64,000 nucleotides of DNA from Vreelandella halophila (GTDB taxonomy: Bacteria > Pseudomonadota > Gammaproteobacteria > Pseudomonadales > Oleiphilaceae), in the NCBI RefSeq assembly GCF_009856365.1, contig NZ_WMEX01000003.1, forward strand, positions 124,001 to 188,000. The letters run 5' to 3'. Shown piece by piece: positions 24,731 through 34,021 of this stretch. Positions within the stretch are counted from its first letter, which is position 1. Every line of letters starts with the position of its first letter. A program made the translations under genes and the position numbers. The notes under the pieces were generated by a model that saw only the letters and a program-made list of their open reading frames with translations, was not told the origin of the DNA and did not search any database.

Positions 24731-25047
24731 CAGATCCGGATGTCCACGCCGACCAGCTCCACGTCCTCCGCCACGGCGGCACTGCCGATACGATCATAGG
24801 CGCTGAGTGCCTCCTGATTCCGGAGAGGGAGACTGTCGGTATCCGGACTGCGGCGAGGACGCACAACCTCCGGCTCGGCCACGGCCTCAGCACGCCGGGT
24901 GCGCGCCTGACCACTGTCTTCGCGGGGGGCACTGCGGGCCTCATTGAGGGGTTCCGCGCGGGGTGCTTCCCGCCCGGGACCGTCAGGCCGCCGTGCCGGA
25001 TCCGGTGCGAGCGGCAGGGGGCTGTTTCCGGAGATACCACCGACCAT
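24730..25047 (-). CDS. Small disordered protein coupled to rsmJ
   Basis: The protein has 105 residues, and I do not recognise the family. Roughly the first 70 residues are Pro/Arg/Glu/Ala-rich and probably disordered. The last 35 (LPLRNQEALSAYDRIGSAAVAEDVELVGVDIRI) look structured, with a short helix and a hydrophobic C-terminal strand. Coupling to rsmJ (ATGA) and continuous coding-like codon use argue that it is real. The ATG at 25047 has no obvious Shine-Dalgarno. A TATACT at 25092-25097 on the minus strand could be its -10. The function is unknown. Confidence 0.65.
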   Translation of the reverse strand: MVGGISGNSPLPLAPDPARRPDGPGREAPRAEPLNEARSAPREDSGQARTRRAEAVAEPEVVRPRRSPDTDSLPLRNQEALSAYDRIGSAAVAEDVELVGVDIRI

Positions 25048-25118
25048 TGGATCAATGCCCGTCAGAATCGAAAAAAGGAGAACCGGGTAACAGTATAATC
25101 ACTGATCGCCCACTCTGC

Positions 25119-25816
25119 TCAGGCGCTGGTCTGCCAGGCCACATCGTCCCGCAGGTAGACCGGCTGGACCGCTTCTGCCCCAACCCATTCGCCCTGGTGC
25201 AGCAGGGTCTCAGCCAGGCAGGCAATCGCACCGGCTTCCGGCATCACGTCGGGCATGATTGTCTCCATTCGCGCAAGCACGGGGTCCGGAATCGCTTCCC
25301 GAAGAAGCCAGCCATCACCGACGCCCAAGCAGACACTGGTCGTCTCAGGCAGCGACAGTGCCGCGGGAGAAACCAGTGAATCGGGCAGCAGCGGTTCCAC
25401 CGCTGCCTCCGGCGTCACCCGATAGAGCCCCCAGTAGAGCTCCCCCATACGGGCATCCCGGGCCACGGCGACCTCTGCGGGTGCGTCCAACCGCCCATGC
25501 ACGGCATGGGCCATGGCCCGCAGTGACGACACCGGCACCACCGGCAGCTGGAGCCCGAAAGCCAGCCCCTGAACCAGCCCGGCGGTCACCCTCAGGCCCG
25601 TGAACGATCCCGGGCCGGCGCCGAAGGCCAATGCATCCAGATCCCCCAGCCGCAGCCCGGACTGAGCCAGAAGGCCATTGACCATGGGCTCCAGCCGGCG
25701 GGTGTGGGACCGGGGTTCATCGCTGTAATCGGTGAGCACGCTGCCCCCGTCAAGGAGGGCAACGGAGCCCCGGCCAGCACTGGTATCCACAGCGAGCAGC
25801 CGGGTCATGGCAGGCA

Positions 25817-25817
<1 letters not shown>
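25119..25817 (-). CDS. tsaB: tRNA threonylcarbamoyladenosine synthesis protein TsaB
   Basis: The protein has 232 residues. It starts LLAVDTSAGRGSVALLDGG and contains FGAGPGSFTGLRV, the hallmark of TsaB. TsaB is the inactive ASKHA-fold partner of TsaD in the complex that makes t6A37 in ANN-decoding tRNAs. The start at 25817 overlaps the adk stop (ATGA) and has AAGGG just upstream; an ATG at 25808 is possible. It probably shares the promoter found upstream of adk. Confidence 0.94.
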
Positions 25818-26521
<704 letters not shown>

Positions 26522-26538
26522 TTAAAAATCGAAGGCTC

Positions 26539-26566
26539 ATTATACGTGGCAGACCGTATGTAGCAA
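26539..26566 (-). promoter_or_regulatory. Sigma-70 promoter for adk-tsaB
   Basis: On the minus strand TTGCTA (26561-26566) and a perfect TATAAT (26539-26544) are 16 bp apart. They lie just downstream of the HDOD gene stop and about 65 bp before the adk start. This is the best sigma-70 match noticed in the window. Confidence 0.65.
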
Positions 26567-26567
26567 A

Positions 26568-27482
26568 TCAGGCGGCAAGGCCGCGGGCAAGTTCCTCGAT
26601 TTCAGCGCTCACCTGGTCGATGGTACTCCCGAGCGACTCAATAGCCGTCTGATCCAACCCCAGGGCACGGGCTGCATCAGCGGGATCGGATCCACTGCTG
26701 CCATCACCAATGCCACGTTCCTTCAGAAGCCCGTTGGCGAGCTGAACACAGTGTACGTAGGCCTCGTGCTGGCCCTGATAGTCCGGCGTCTCATGCATGC
26801 CGGCAACCGTCACCACCGGGGCGGGCATTTCCCAGAGATGCAGCAGAAGTCCGCCGGCACTGGCATGGCCGACGCGCAACGGTGTGCCATCGTCCTGCCC
26901 GCTGCTGTGGAACACCCGGGATTCAAGCTCCGTCAGCGGCACGTCCGGTTCCGCCTCGCGCGCCTCACGGAGCTGACGGAAATCCTCCGGAAACAGGTGC
27001 CCGATCAGCAACAGACCCAGGTTATGCAGGAGCCCACACAGGTAGGCCAGCTCCGGGTCCGGACGCCCAGGAGCATCCCGCGGAATGCTGCGGGCGATCG
27101 ACAGGGAAAGACGGGCACAGTGCAGTGAGTGGTGCCAGAACGCCTCCAGCCCCAGAGGGCCGGAACGCGGCAGCTCAAAACTGCGTGAGGCCGCGATGCC
27201 CACCGCCAGGTGAGTGACTCGGTCGAACCCGAGCACCCGGGTTACGGCCTCCTGGACACTGTGCAGCTCCCCCCGGTAGTTGAAGAGAGCCGAGCGGGCG
27301 TAACGCAGGACCTGGGCCGCCAGGCTGGGGTCGCGCTCGATCACGCCCGCCAGGTCGGCGGCCGTTGTCTCAGGTGCGGCTGTCATCTGCATGACCCGCA
27401 ACGCAATAGCCGGCATGGGCGGCAGTCGGTAAAGCTGCTGAACCCTTGCCGCCAGTGCGTCCATATCCGGCTGTTCCGTCAT
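26568..27482 (-). CDS. HDOD-domain signalling protein
   Basis: The protein has 304 residues. The HDOD region spans about residues 15-215, with LPPMPAIALRVMQM, AADLAGVIERDPSLAAQVLRYARSALF, VQEAVTRVLGFDRVTHLAVGIA, LAYLCGLLHNLGLLLIGHLFP and VGHASAGGLLLHLWEMP. It retains a partial HD-like pattern but not a full phosphohydrolase site, as usual for HDOD. The family often works as a scaffold in c-di-GMP or chemosensory signalling. The C-terminal 60 residues are predicted helical. It lies 15 bp downstream of ppc on the same strand, so it may be co-transcribed. Confidence 0.88.
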   Translation of the reverse strand: MTEQPDMDALAARVQQLYRLPPMPAIALRVMQMTAAPETTAADLAGVIERDPSLAAQVLRYARSALFNYRGELHSVQEAVTRVLGFDRVTHLAVGIAASRSFELPRSGPLGLEAFWHHSLHCARLSLSIARSIPRDAPGRPDPELAYLCGLLHNLGLLLIGHLFPEDFRQLREAREAEPDVPLTELESRVFHSSGQDDGTPLRVGHASAGGLLLHLWEMPAPVVTVAGMHETPDYQGQHEAYVHCVQLANGLLKERGIGDGSSGSDPADAARALGLDQTAIESLGSTIDQVSAEIEELARGLAA

Positions 27483-27497
27483 CCGTTCTCCCCTGCC

Positions 27498-30134
27498 TCA
27501 GCCGGTATTGCGCATACCGGCCGCAATCCCGGCCATGGTCACCTTCATGGCCTTCTCGACGTTCTCCGGAACCCGCCCGGCTGCATACCGGTCGCGCTGC
27601 AGCAGCTCCGCCTGCAGATAATGGAGTGGGTCCGTATAGGTGTTGCGGACCCTCATTGAATGGGCGAAGTCCGGCTGCTGGGTCAGCAGCTCCTCCTGCC
27701 CCTTCAGCCGGTTCACATGCTGGACACACCCACGCAGACGTTCACGCAGTGTCTCACCCAGGGGGCGGAGATCCGGTTCCACAAGCTTCTGCTCATAATA
27801 GCTGACAATCCGCAGGTCCGCCTTGGCAAGAACCATCTCCAGCATGTCGATATGGGTGCGGAAGAAAGGCCAGTCCCGGATCATCTCGTTCAGGAGGGGT
27901 TCATGCCCGTCCTCCAGCGCCCGGCCCAGGGCCACATCACTGCCCAGCCAGGCCGGCAGCATCAGGCGCATCTGGGTCCAGGCGAAGATCCAGGGGATCG
28001 CCCTGAGACTCTCCACACCCCCTGTTGGCCTGCGCCGCGCCGGACGACTGCCCAGCGCCAGCTTGCCCAGCTCCTGCTCGGGGGTGGCCTGTCGGAAGTA
28101 GGTGACGAACTCATCCGTCTCGCGCACCAGCCCGCGATAGGAGCGCACAGCCTCACCGCTCAGCGAGTGCATCATCTCGCGCCATTCCGGCTTCGGTTCC
28201 GGGGCCGGCGCCACCGTCGCTTCCAGCACTGCACTGGTGTAGAGATTGAAGCTCCGATGGGCCACGCGCGGGAGGCCGAACTTGAAGCGGATCATCTCGC
28301 CCTGCTCGGTCACCCTAAGGCTGCCGTTCACCGAGCCCGGCGGCTGCGAAAGAATGGCCTGATTGGCAGGGCCGCCACCACGGCCCACGGTGCCGCCACG
28401 ACCGTGGAAGAGTGTCAGGTGTACCCCGTAATCCGTGGCCACCTGGGTCAGCGCTTCCTGGGCCTGGTACTGGGCCCAGGCCGCCATCATCTGCCCGGCA
28501 TCCTTGGCCGAATCCGAGTACCCGATCATCACCTCCTGGGCGCCACCGGTGTACTCCCGATACCAGTCCAGCTCCAGCAGGGCCCTCAGTGCCTCCGGCG
28601 CATGGTCCAGGTCCGCCAGGGTTTCAAACAGCGGCACGATGCGCATGGGATGATCCATGCCGGCCTCCCGCAGCAGCAGGATCACCGCCAGCACGTCCGA
28701 GGGTTGGGCCGCCATGGAGATCACATAGGAGCCCAGTGCTTCCGGCGGATGCTCGGCAATCACCCGGCAGGTATCCAGAACCTCCCGTGTTTCCTCCGAG
28801 GGCGCCCAGTTGCGCGGGACCAGCGGACGGCGACTCTCCAGTTCCCGGATCAGGAACTGCTGGCGCTCGGTCTCGTTCCACTGCGTGTAATCCCCCAGCC
28901 CCAGCCACTCGACGATTTCGCCAATGGCCGAGGCATGCCGGGAGGCTTCCTGGCGCACATCCAGCCGGATCAGCTCCAGCCCGAAACAGTGGGCGCGCCG
29001 CAGTGTGTCCAGCAGCGGCCCGCGCGCCACCGATTCCATGCCGCAGGCCACGAGGGAGTCGTAGCACAGCTGCAGGGGTTCGGTCAGCTCGGCGGAGTCC
29101 AGCATCACCTCCGGTGAGGGTTCAGCGCTTCCTCTCACCGCCTCTTCAGCCCAGTCCCTGGTGGCCCTCAGGCGGTCCCGCAGTTCCGAGAGCAGCGCCC
29201 TGTAGGGTTCACGGTGGCCCCCGACCCGCTCCTGCAATTCCGGAGAGGCCTCCCACATGGACAGCTCCGCCCGCAGATCCTGGAGGTCGCGCAAGAACAG
29301 GTCCGCCGCCATCCAGCGGCTGAGCAGCAGCACCTCGCGGGTCACGGCGGCGGTGACGTTGGGGTTGCCGTCCCGGTCACCACCCATCCAGGAAGCCACC
29401 CGGATGGGGCTGGCCTCAATGGGCAGGCCTTCCCCTGTCTGTTCCACGAGAGCTCCGTCCAGCTCCCGCAGGAAGTCGGGCAATGCCTGCCAGAGACTGT
29501 TCTCAACTACGGCAAAGCCCCAGCGTGCCTCGTCCACCGCGGTGGGGCGCTCGTAACGGATCTCGTCGGTATTCCAGGCCTGGGTGATCAGCTGGCGCAG
29601 GCGCGCCACCTCCCGCTCACGCTCATCCGCCAGAAGATCCTCACTGTCCAGGCGCTGGAGGCAGGCGGACATCTCATCGTATTTCATGATGAGGGTCCGG
29701 CGGGCCACTTCGGTGGGGTGGGCCGTCAGCACGAACTCCATGCGCATATCCCGCACGCATTCGTGCAGCCGGGACGGTTCCACACCCTGCTCTGCCAGGC
29801 GCGCCAGTGTCGCATGCACCGATTCGTCGGGCCCCTCTTCCCGGGGTTCACGCCGGCGTCGGATGCTGTGGTACTGCTCGGCCAGGTTGGCCAGATTCAG
29901 GAACTGGTTGAAAGCCCGCGTCACCGGCACCAGCTGGTCGTCGGTCAGGCTTGCCAGAAGTTCGGCGAGGCGCTGCCCGGAGCCACTTTCCTGCATACGG
30001 TCATCCTTGGCTGCCTGACGCACCGCCTCTACCCGCTCATACCATTCCGGACCGGGTTTCTCGCGGATGCAGTCACCGAGGATCTCACCAAGAAGACGGA
30101 TGTTTTCCCTGAGAGCGGGATGGAGTTCGGTCAT
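27498..30134 (-). CDS. ppc: Phosphoenolpyruvate carboxylase
   Basis: The protein has 878 residues, normal for bacterial PEPC. It carboxylates PEP with bicarbonate to give oxaloacetate, replenishing the TCA cycle. The catalytic histidine is in VLTAHPTEVARRT. The glycine-rich loop is LFHGRGGTVGRGGGPA. The C-terminal RNTYTDPLHYLQAELL and the terminal IAAGMRNTG are diagnostic. A GGGACCC-type ribosome site precedes the ATG at 30134 and forms part of a short AAAGGG/CCCTTT palindrome. Confidence 0.97.
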   Translation of the reverse strand: MTELHPALRENIRLLGEILGDCIREKPGPEWYERVEAVRQAAKDDRMQESGSGQRLAELLASLTDDQLVPVTRAFNQFLNLANLAEQYHSIRRRREPREEGPDESVHATLARLAEQGVEPSRLHECVRDMRMEFVLTAHPTEVARRTLIMKYDEMSACLQRLDSEDLLADEREREVARLRQLITQAWNTDEIRYERPTAVDEARWGFAVVENSLWQALPDFLRELDGALVEQTGEGLPIEASPIRVASWMGGDRDGNPNVTAAVTREVLLLSRWMAADLFLRDLQDLRAELSMWEASPELQERVGGHREPYRALLSELRDRLRATRDWAEEAVRGSAEPSPEVMLDSAELTEPLQLCYDSLVACGMESVARGPLLDTLRRAHCFGLELIRLDVRQEASRHASAIGEIVEWLGLGDYTQWNETERQQFLIRELESRRPLVPRNWAPSEETREVLDTCRVIAEHPPEALGSYVISMAAQPSDVLAVILLLREAGMDHPMRIVPLFETLADLDHAPEALRALLELDWYREYTGGAQEVMIGYSDSAKDAGQMMAAWAQYQAQEALTQVATDYGVHLTLFHGRGGTVGRGGGPANQAILSQPPGSVNGSLRVTEQGEMIRFKFGLPRVAHRSFNLYTSAVLEATVAPAPEPKPEWREMMHSLSGEAVRSYRGLVRETDEFVTYFRQATPEQELGKLALGSRPARRRPTGGVESLRAIPWIFAWTQMRLMLPAWLGSDVALGRALEDGHEPLLNEMIRDWPFFRTHIDMLEMVLAKADLRIVSYYEQKLVEPDLRPLGETLRERLRGCVQHVNRLKGQEELLTQQPDFAHSMRVRNTYTDPLHYLQAELLQRDRYAAGRVPENVEKAMKVTMAGIAAGMRNTG

Positions 30135-30240
30135 TGAAAAGGGTCCCTTTCGCTGCGGGCAATGCCGGTGGCTCCGTGCTAGGATGAAACCGGCTTAACG
30201 CCCTTAGTATGGCCCAACATGACCGGAGCAACGCAATACC

Positions 30241-30453
30241 ATGAAAATCGCGGATCTGCCGAAACAGTGGGAATCCGGTGAACGCACACCGGAGGACGGC
30301 AAGCAGGAATACGAGGTGAACGTCACACTGGAGGATGCGGCACGGCTGCGTGCGCTGGCGGAGCTGTATCCGGACTATTCGGAAGAGGAACTGCTGCGGG
30401 ACCTGCTCAACGCGGCCCTCTCCGATCTCCCGGAGCCGGGTCGCCAGAAGTAG
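30241..30453 (+). CDS. Small protein, truncated paralogue of the convergent gene at 30469
   Basis: The protein has 70 residues. The N-terminus MKIADLPKQWES and the helical core LEDAARLRALAELYPDYSEEELLRDLLNAALSDL align with the neighbour at 30469-30810. It has a different charged linker and lacks the neighbour's C-terminal half. The core predicts two amphipathic helices and somewhat resembles ribbon-helix-helix or metJ-like helices. Related full-length proteins in Pseudomonas and Marinobacter genomes carry names such as pilin assembly protein, without clear experimental support. The Shine-Dalgarno is weak (GGAG, 12 bases upstream). Confidence 0.7.
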   Translation: MKIADLPKQWESGERTPEDGKQEYEVNVTLEDAARLRALAELYPDYSEEELLRDLLNAALSDLPEPGRQK

Positions 30454-30465
30454 TCAACGGGGACG

Positions 30466-30486
30466 GCCTCACGCCACGCGTGAGGC
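30466..30486. terminator. Hairpin between two convergent paralogues
   Basis: Nine-base perfect arms (GCCTCACGC at 30466-30474 and GCGTGAGGC at 30478-30486) have a 3-base loop. It includes the stop codon of the minus-strand gene and starts 12 bases after the plus-strand stop. It could end transcription both ways. There is no T-tract. Confidence 0.5.
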
Positions 30487-30810
30487 GTCACCCTTGAGCT
30501 GCTGCATGTACTTGCGGGAGAGGTTGAGGAAACGCGGGGTCATGCCGGCGTCCTCGTAGATCTCGAACCCGTCCTCGTCCCGGGCAACGACACGGCTGCC
30601 TTCGCGGTACGGGAAGCAGACCTCAAGATCAGTCAGGGCGGCGTTGATCAGATCACGCAGCAGGGCTTCGCGGGACTTGAGAGGGTACTGCTTTGCAAGC
30701 GCCTCAAGCTGCTGTTCGCCTTCCTCCGGGAGCCTTACGGTCACCTGCTCCTCGGCCAGCCGGCCTCGGGCATGCTGCTCCCAGTGATTGACGAGTTGTC
30801 CAAGCCGCAT
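30469..30810 (-). CDS. Small conserved protein, paralogue of the gene at 30241
   Basis: The protein has 113 residues. MRLGQLVNHWEQHARG is followed by a short beta-like stretch (EEQVTVRLPEEGEQQLEALAKQYPLKSREALLRDLINAALTDLE). A second part follows (FPYREGSRVVARDEDGFEIYEDAGMTPRFLNLSRKYMQQL). The first 55 residues match the convergent neighbour. The family is small and conserved in pseudomonad-type bacteria, sometimes labelled pilin assembly protein or type 1 pili tip component; those names should not be trusted without data. The start at 30810 has a strong GGGAGGTAAT upstream. mazG follows downstream on the same strand after a gap beginning beyond 30919, in the opposite gene order. Confidence 0.8.
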   Translation of the reverse strand: MRLGQLVNHWEQHARGRLAEEQVTVRLPEEGEQQLEALAKQYPLKSREALLRDLINAALTDLEVCFPYREGSRVVARDEDGFEIYEDAGMTPRFLNLSRKYMQQLKGDASRVA

Positions 30811-30918
30811 ATTACCTCCCCGTTGATGCCGCCTCTTTGACAATACTGTAGTCCATTCGGGCTTGGGAGGAGAGGGAATAACGGTAATGGATTGTACGTA
30901 TGGTGACCGCTCAGGGCC

Positions 30919-31767
30919 TCAACTGTCCGCATCCGAGGCCTTTTTGGCCCTCTGCCAGGCCGCTTCCAGGGTCTCGATATCCCGCCCTTTCAGCTTTTCC
31001 CCCGCATCCTCCAGCTGTGCCTCCATGCACCGGAAGCGGCGCTCGAACTTGAGGTTGGCGCGGCGCAGGGCCTGTTCCGCATCCACCCCCAGAAAGCGGC
31101 TGAGGTTCACGGCCACGAACAGCAGGTCGCCCAGTTCATCCTCTACCGCGTCCCTGTCCTCGGGGTCGGACTGTTCCTGCCAGGCCGTCCTGAGCTCATC
31201 CGCCTCCTCGTGGAGCTTGTCGAAGACCATGCCGGTCTCCGGCCAGTCGAAGCCAACCTTTGAGGCACGCTTCTGCAGCTTGGCCGCGCGCTGAAAGGCG
31301 GGAAGGCCGGGGGTCACGTCGTCCAGGGCGCTTGCAGGTGTTGCCTCTGCCCCCTGCTTCCCCTTCTCCTCGGCCTTGATGCGGTCCCAGTTCACGCGCA
31401 CATCCGCTTCGGTCATGCCATCGGCGTCACCGGGATGGCTGTCCAGGGTGCCATCCGGGAAAATATGCGGATGGCGACGGATCATCTTGCGGGTCACCCC
31501 ATCAACCAGGTCACTGAAGCCGAAACGCCCCTCTTCCCGGGCCAGCTGGGCATAGAACACCACCTGGAACAGCAGATCCCCCAGTTCATCCGGCAGATGA
31601 TCGAAATCCCCGCGCTCGATGGCGTCCGCCACCTCGTAGGTCTCCTCAATGGTGTGCGGCACTATGCTGCGGAAGTCCTGCTCCAGATCCCAGGGGCAGC
31701 CCTGCTGCGGGTCCCGCAGGCGGGCCATCAGCGCCAGCAGGTCCTCCATCGAATAGGTTCGGCTCAT
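30919..31767 (-). CDS. mazG: Nucleoside triphosphate pyrophosphohydrolase MazG
   Basis: The protein has 282 residues with two tandem MazG domains. The first has PWDLEQDFRSIVPHTIEETYEVADAI and LPDELGDLLFQVVFYAQLA. The second has LHEEADELRTAW and VEDELGDLLFVAVNLSRF. The E-E-x-x-E and D-E-L-G-D metal motifs are intact in both. It hydrolyses NTPs and dNTPs to monophosphates and can lower ppGpp levels in E. coli. That fits its place directly downstream of relA, 13 bp away, as in E. coli and Pseudomonas. The ATG at 31767 has GGAG at normal spacing. Confidence 0.95.
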   Translation of the reverse strand: MSRTYSMEDLLALMARLRDPQQGCPWDLEQDFRSIVPHTIEETYEVADAIERGDFDHLPDELGDLLFQVVFYAQLAREEGRFGFSDLVDGVTRKMIRRHPHIFPDGTLDSHPGDADGMTEADVRVNWDRIKAEEKGKQGAEATPASALDDVTPGLPAFQRAAKLQKRASKVGFDWPETGMVFDKLHEEADELRTAWQEQSDPEDRDAVEDELGDLLFVAVNLSRFLGVDAEQALRRANLKFERRFRCMEAQLEDAGEKLKGRDIETLEAAWQRAKKASDADS

Positions 31768-31780
31768 CGGGTCACTCCGG

Positions 31781-34021
31781 TCAGGCTTCACGGTGGCGAT
31801 GCACATCCATGACGTTGGGCAGCTGGCGGATGGAGGCCAGCAGGCGCGAGAGCTGGTCGATATCGCCGATTTCCACCGTCAGCGTCATGTTCGCCATATT
31901 GCTGTCACTGTGGGACTGGGTCTGCATCGACAGCACATTGAGCTTGCGGTTGGCCAGCACCGAAGTGATGTCGTTCAGCAGCCCCGCCCGGTCATAGGCC
32001 TCGATATCGATGGTCACCGGGTAGCGAGCTTCGGGCTCCGGTCCCCAGTCCACCTCAATGATGCGGCTGGCCTCCTGCTCGCGAAGCTGCAGCAGGTTCA
32101 TGCAGTCATCCCGGTGGACGGTCACGCCACGGCCAACAGTGATGTAGCCGATGATGGGGTCTCCGGGCACGGGGCTGCAGCACTGGGCAATGGTGGTCTT
32201 TAGATTGCCCACGCCCTGGATGTGGATGTCCGGGTCCTTTTTCGCCTTGTCACTGCGCCCGCGCGCAAACCGGAAATCCAGCTGGCGATCGGCCGGCTCC
32301 AGCACCCGTTGGGCCGCCTTGACCGCCTGGGCCGGCTTGAGATCCCCGGCCCCGATGGCGGCGTACATGTCGCTGGCCGAGCTGTAGTTGACCTTCCGGG
32401 CCAGGGCGTCGAGATCGAGATCGCGCAGCGAGAGGCGGCCAAGCTCGTCCTCCAGAACCGCCTTTCCGTCGGCGATGTTCTGTTCCCGGTCCTGCATCTT
32501 GAACCAGTGGGTCACCTTGGCGCGGGCCCGCGAGGTCTGGATGTAACCCAGCCCGGGATTGAGCCAGTCACGGCTGGGCGCGGCCTCGCTGCCACGCAGG
32601 ATGCTCACCTGATCCCCGGTCCGCAGCGTATGGGTCAGCGGTACGATACGGCCGTTGACCTTGGCGCCCCGGCAGGCATGGCCCACCTCGGTGTGGATCT
32701 TGTAGGCGAAATCCAGCGGCGTCGCCCCACGGGGCATGTCCACCACGTGGCCCTCGGGAGTGAATACATAGATGCGATCGCCGCCCACGTCACTGCGCAG
32801 CTGCTCCACCAAGTTGCCGCTCTCGCCCAGATCCTCCTGCCATTCGATGACCTGGCGCAGCCAGTTGATCTTGGCCTCATAGGCCGCCTCCGAACCGCCA
32901 TTATCGGTGCCCTTGTAGCGCCAGTGGGCACACACGCCCAGCTCCGCATCCTCGTGCATATCATGGGTGCGGATCTGCACCTCCATGGTCTTGCCCTCGG
33001 GCCCCACCACGGCGGTGTGCAGGGACTGGTAGCCGTTTTCCTTGGGATTGGCGATGTAGTCATCGAACTCATGGGGAATATGGCGCCAGAGCCCGTGCAC
33101 CACCCCAATCGCAGCATAGCAGTCACGCACTTCCGGCACCAGGACACGCAGTGCCCGGATGTCGTAGACCTCCGAGAAATCAATGCCCTTGCGGCGCATC
33201 TTCCGCCAGATGCTGTAGATGTGCTTGGCGCGCCCCGCCACCTCGGCCTGGATGTCCGACTCAGCCAGGGCGCCCCTGAGGATCTCAGCCACGCGTTTGA
33301 CATAGGCGTCCCGGTCAACGCGCTTCTCGTCCAGAAGCTTGGCGATTTTCTTATACGCGGATTCGTGCAGATAGCGGAAGGACAGGTCCTCCAGCTCCCA
33401 CTTGATGTGCCCGATGCCCAGCCGGTGGGCCAGCGGCGCATAGATGTCGAACACCTCACGGGCCACGCGCAGGCGCTTCTCCGGCGGGGCGTCCTTGACC
33501 GCACGGATGGCACAGGTACGCTCCGCCAGCTTGATCAGGGCCACGCGCACATCGTCCACCATGGTCACCAGCATACGGCGGACATTGTCCTGCTGCCCCT
33601 GGGCCTGCCCCAGCACATTGCCCTTGAGCGGCCGGTGAAGGGTGGATATGGCGGCCATCTGGACCACACCCTCAATCAGCTGCGCGATGGCCTCACCGAA
33701 CTCGGAGCGCACCGCCTCCAGCGTCATGCGCTCCTCGCGCACCGCCCGGTACAGCACCGCCGCAACCAGGGTTTCCTGGTCCAGGCGCAGCTCGGTCAGG
33801 ATCTGGGCCATCTCGAGCCCGGTCAGGAAACTGCTGGCCCCGGGTGCCCACTGCCGATCCTCGCGTACGGCCTTACGGTCTATGGCGAGACTGCGCCGGC
33901 AGGCGCGGATCAGTGTGTCACGGTCCTCCAGCGGGTGCTGGGCGTCAATGTGGTCGACCCAGGCACCGATATCCACGCCGCCATCCGCCGTGCTGGCGTA
34001 ATTTTCACGGACCTTCACCAT
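31781..34021 (-). CDS. relA: GTP pyrophosphokinase, (p)ppGpp synthetase I
   Basis: The protein has 746 residues. The order is a degenerate hydrolase domain, the synthetase domain, TGS and C-terminal ACT. The hydrolase part lacks the HD motif (AVLYRAVREERM where SpoT has HDVIED), so this is RelA rather than SpoT. The synthetase contains HIYSIWRKMRRKG, YDIRALRVLV, NPKENGYQSLHTAVVGP and MEVQIRT. TGS is VFTPEGHVVDMPRGATPLDFAY. It senses uncharged tRNA on ribosomes and makes the alarmone. The start overlaps the rlmD stop (ATGA). rlmD-relA-mazG is a classic gammaproteobacterial operon. Confidence 0.97.
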   Translation of the reverse strand: MVKVRENYASTADGGVDIGAWVDHIDAQHPLEDRDTLIRACRRSLAIDRKAVREDRQWAPGASSFLTGLEMAQILTELRLDQETLVAAVLYRAVREERMTLEAVRSEFGEAIAQLIEGVVQMAAISTLHRPLKGNVLGQAQGQQDNVRRMLVTMVDDVRVALIKLAERTCAIRAVKDAPPEKRLRVAREVFDIYAPLAHRLGIGHIKWELEDLSFRYLHESAYKKIAKLLDEKRVDRDAYVKRVAEILRGALAESDIQAEVAGRAKHIYSIWRKMRRKGIDFSEVYDIRALRVLVPEVRDCYAAIGVVHGLWRHIPHEFDDYIANPKENGYQSLHTAVVGPEGKTMEVQIRTHDMHEDAELGVCAHWRYKGTDNGGSEAAYEAKINWLRQVIEWQEDLGESGNLVEQLRSDVGGDRIYVFTPEGHVVDMPRGATPLDFAYKIHTEVGHACRGAKVNGRIVPLTHTLRTGDQVSILRGSEAAPSRDWLNPGLGYIQTSRARAKVTHWFKMQDREQNIADGKAVLEDELGRLSLRDLDLDALARKVNYSSASDMYAAIGAGDLKPAQAVKAAQRVLEPADRQLDFRFARGRSDKAKKDPDIHIQGVGNLKTTIAQCCSPVPGDPIIGYITVGRGVTVHRDDCMNLLQLREQEASRIIEVDWGPEPEARYPVTIDIEAYDRAGLLNDITSVLANRKLNVLSMQTQSHSDSNMANMTLTVEIGDIDQLSRLLASIRQLPNVMDVHRHREA

